In this document: positions 4,577-5,972 of the stretch, piece after piece
Position numbering within the stretch: position 1 is the first letter of the stretch
Layout of the letters: each line of letters starts with the position of its first letter
Assembly (NCBI GenBank): GCA_947441895.1
Contig: CANEUT010000103.1
Coordinates: 1 to 5,972, forward strand
Length of the DNA stretch: 5,972 nt
Origin: Rickettsiales bacterium
GTDB taxonomy: Bacteria > Pseudomonadota > Alphaproteobacteria > Rickettsiales > UBA3002
Direction of reading: 5' to 3'
Position numbers and translations under genes: made by a program
Notes under the pieces: generated by a model
What the model saw: the letters and a program-made list of their open reading frames with translations, nothing else
What the model was told of the DNA's origin: nothing
Databases searched by the model: none

Positions 4577-5972
4577 ATGGCGCTTGCACCCACATTTTTG
4601 GCCGCGCTTCAAAAAGCCAGCCACAGCCAGCTTTCCAGCATCCCCACTTCGGCGCAGGGCTGGGCGCTCACGCAGCTTTGGCAATCAACCGGCCAATCCA
4701 TCATCCATGTGCTGCCCAGCGACAAAGAAGTGGCCGCCACGGCAGAATTATGCCGTTTTCTGGCGCCTGATGCTGAAATTCTTACCCTGCCCGCATGGGA
4801 CACATTGCCCTATGACCGCGTAAGCCCCAGCGCCGCCATCACCGCCACACGCCTCAGCACGCTGGGACGGCTGGCCACGCGCGAGAACGCCGCGCCCTAT
4901 ATTCTGCTGACCACCGTAAACGCCGCCACGCAAAAATTGCCCCCGCGCGAAATGTTTCAAAGCGCACGGTTTGAAATTAAAAAAGGCAGCAGACTCAACC
5001 GCGAGGCGCTGTTCGCATTCCTCAGCAATAATGGCTACACGCGCGTTGGCAAGGTGATGGAAGCGGGTGAATTCGCCGTGCGCGGCTCGCTGATTGATTT
5101 GTTCCCTGCCGGAAGCGAAGAAGGTATTCGCATTGATTTGTTCGACGATGAGGTGGAATCGCTGAAGCGGTTCGACCCCCTCACCCAGTTGAGCGATGCG
5201 GTGGTTGAATCGCTCGAACTGCGCCCCGTTAGCGAAGTGCTGTTACAGCCCACCTCCATCGCCCTTTTCCGCACACGTTATTTGGAATTATTTGGCGCCG
5301 TAACGCGTGACGACCCGCTTTATGAAAGCGTAAGCGTTGCCCGTGTTTATGCCGGCATGGAACATTGGCTGCCGCTGTTTTATGAACGGTTAGACACGCT
5401 GGCCGATTATACGCCGGGCGCCATTTTCAGCACCGATGCCCGCGTGTCTGATTTGCAGCGCGAGCGCGATGAAGCCGTGGCCGATTATTACAACGCACGC
5501 AAAATGCATCAGCAGAAAGATACGCTGCCCTATAACCCTGTGCCGCCCGAACAATTATTTTTAAACGCTGATCGTTTCAACCATCTGTGGCGCGAGCGCA
5601 TTCGCGTGAGCATGACGCAATTCGCGGTCGATGGCGGGAATGATTTTGGCCTGCGCCCCAGCCCCCAACTGCACAGTTTGCGCCACGCCGAAGGCGGCCA
5701 CGCGCGCGACACGATTTTGCAATTTTTAGCTGAAGCAAAAACGCCGGTCACCCTCGCCGCCAATTCAATCGGCAGTGCCGACCGTATTCAAAAAATGCTT
5801 GGTAATGTCATTCTGAGTGAAGCGAAGAATCTGAAAATGGCTTTAGATCCTTCGGCTTCGCCTCAGGATGACAAAGAAAATCACTTTATCACTGTGCTCC
5901 CAATCGAAACCGGTTTCATTGCGCCCGATATTGCCATCATCACCGAGCAGGACATGTTCGGTGAGCGCATCA
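4577..5972 (+). CDS. mfd: Transcription-repair coupling factor Mfd, N-terminal part (3' end outside window)
   Basis: Mfd displaces RNA polymerase stalled at DNA lesions and recruits UvrA. About 465 N-terminal residues of a protein usually near 1,150 are visible, and the frame stays open to the window edge. Residues 1 to about 300 are the UvrB-like module: LPAWDTLPYDRVSPS (about 73-87), VMEAGEFAVRGSLIDLFPAGSEEGIRIDLFDDEVESLKRFDP (about 160-200), and GMEHWLPLFYERL (about 261-273, matching GIEYWQPLFF). The later part is the D3-like region, ending ITVLPIETGFIAPDIAIITEQDMFGERI. The RNA-polymerase-interacting and helicase domains would lie downstream. Residues 411-432 (VILSEAKNLKMALDPSASPQDD) are encoded by a 68-bp palindromic repeat, read through without a stop. 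Start: the ATG 3 bases after the sdhE stop, with no strong Shine-Dalgarno, so translational coupling is likely. Confidence 0.96.
   Translation, partial: MALAPTFLAALQKASHSQLSSIPTSAQGWALTQLWQSTGQSIIHVLPSDKEVAATAELCRFLAPDAEILTLPAWDTLPYDRVSPSAAITATRLSTLGRLATRENAAPYILLTTVNAATQKLPPREMFQSARFEIKKGSRLNREALFAFLSNNGYTRVGKVMEAGEFAVRGSLIDLFPAGSEEGIRIDLFDDEVESLKRFDPLTQLSDAVVESLELRPVSEVLLQPTSIALFRTRYLELFGAVTRDDPLYESVSVARVYAGMEHWLPLFYERLDTLADYTPGAIFSTDARVSDLQRERDEAVADYYNARKMHQQKDTLPYNPVPPEQLFLNADRFNHLWRERIRVSMTQFAVDGGNDFGLRPSPQLHSLRHAEGGHARDTILQFLAEAKTPVTLAANSIGSADRIQKMLGNVILSEAKNLKMALDPSASPQDDKENHFITVLPIETGFIAPDIAIITEQDMFGERI
5806..5873. repeat. 68-bp imperfect palindromic repeat, copy 2, in frame inside mfd
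   Basis: The outer arms TGTCATTCTGAG and CTCAGGATGACA match those of the copy at 785-852 exactly, and both copies are 68 bp with a 12-base loop (here GAAAATGGCTTT, 5833-5844) and the same orientation. The inner arms differ by small shifts: GAAGCGAAGAATCT here against GTAGCCGAAGAATCT in copy 1. It lies wholly within the mfd reading frame and supplies codons 411-432 without a stop or frameshift. It falls in the variable stretch between RIQKML and ITVLPIETGF of the D3-like region. Confidence 0.88.

Noticed and set aside
4748..5274. Minus-strand open frames opposite the start of mfd
   Set aside because: They overlap the conserved UvrB-like module of Mfd on the other strand and show no family features.
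785..5873. The two 68-bp repeats as a CRISPR array or recombination pair
   Set aside because: Only two widely separated imperfect palindromes with no regular spacers and no cas genes. The intervening segment is ordinary housekeeping DNA.

Overview
The window looks like a chromosomal segment of a Gram-negative bacterium, most likely an alphaproteobacterium. An LpxB fragment implies lipid A and an outer membrane. A small SdhE-family gene sits directly before mfd, with recG divergent on the other side. From general knowledge, recG / sdhE / mfd is a neighbourhood typical of Alphaproteobacteria. The genus cannot be read from this sequence.

Layout from left to right. (1) The 3' two-thirds of lpxB on the + strand ends at 779. 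(2) A short convergent gap (780-861) is almost filled by a 68-bp imperfect palindrome (785-852). (3) On the - strand, a PAS plus degenerate-GGDEF gene (3985-3008) is followed after one base by recG (3006-862), so the two probably form an operon. (4) A 273-bp element (4025-4297) with perfect 23-bp terminal inverted repeats and two large internal hairpins lies in the divergent intergenic region. (5) On the + strand, sdhE (4307-4573) and mfd (4577 to beyond the window end) are 3 bp apart and probably co-transcribed.

The housekeeping genes cover lipid A synthesis (LpxB), replication fork and recombination repair (RecG), flavinylation of succinate dehydrogenase (SdhE) and transcription-coupled repair (Mfd). 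No shared pathway links them apart from the two repair helicases.

The unusual content is two families of palindromic DNA. The 68-bp palindrome occurs twice. One copy is intergenic, between convergent genes. The other (5806-5873) lies inside mfd and is read through in frame as 22 amino acids, in the manner of Rickettsia palindromic elements. The 273-bp element is MITE-like, can fold as a three-way junction, carries a 76-codon ORF with a good ribosome binding site, has a plausible outward promoter toward the PAS/recG operon, and ends 9 bp before the likely sdhE start. The PAS/GGDEF-like protein has lost its GGDEF signature and is probably not a cyclic-di-GMP synthase. No rRNA, tRNA, CRISPR array or transposase gene was seen.
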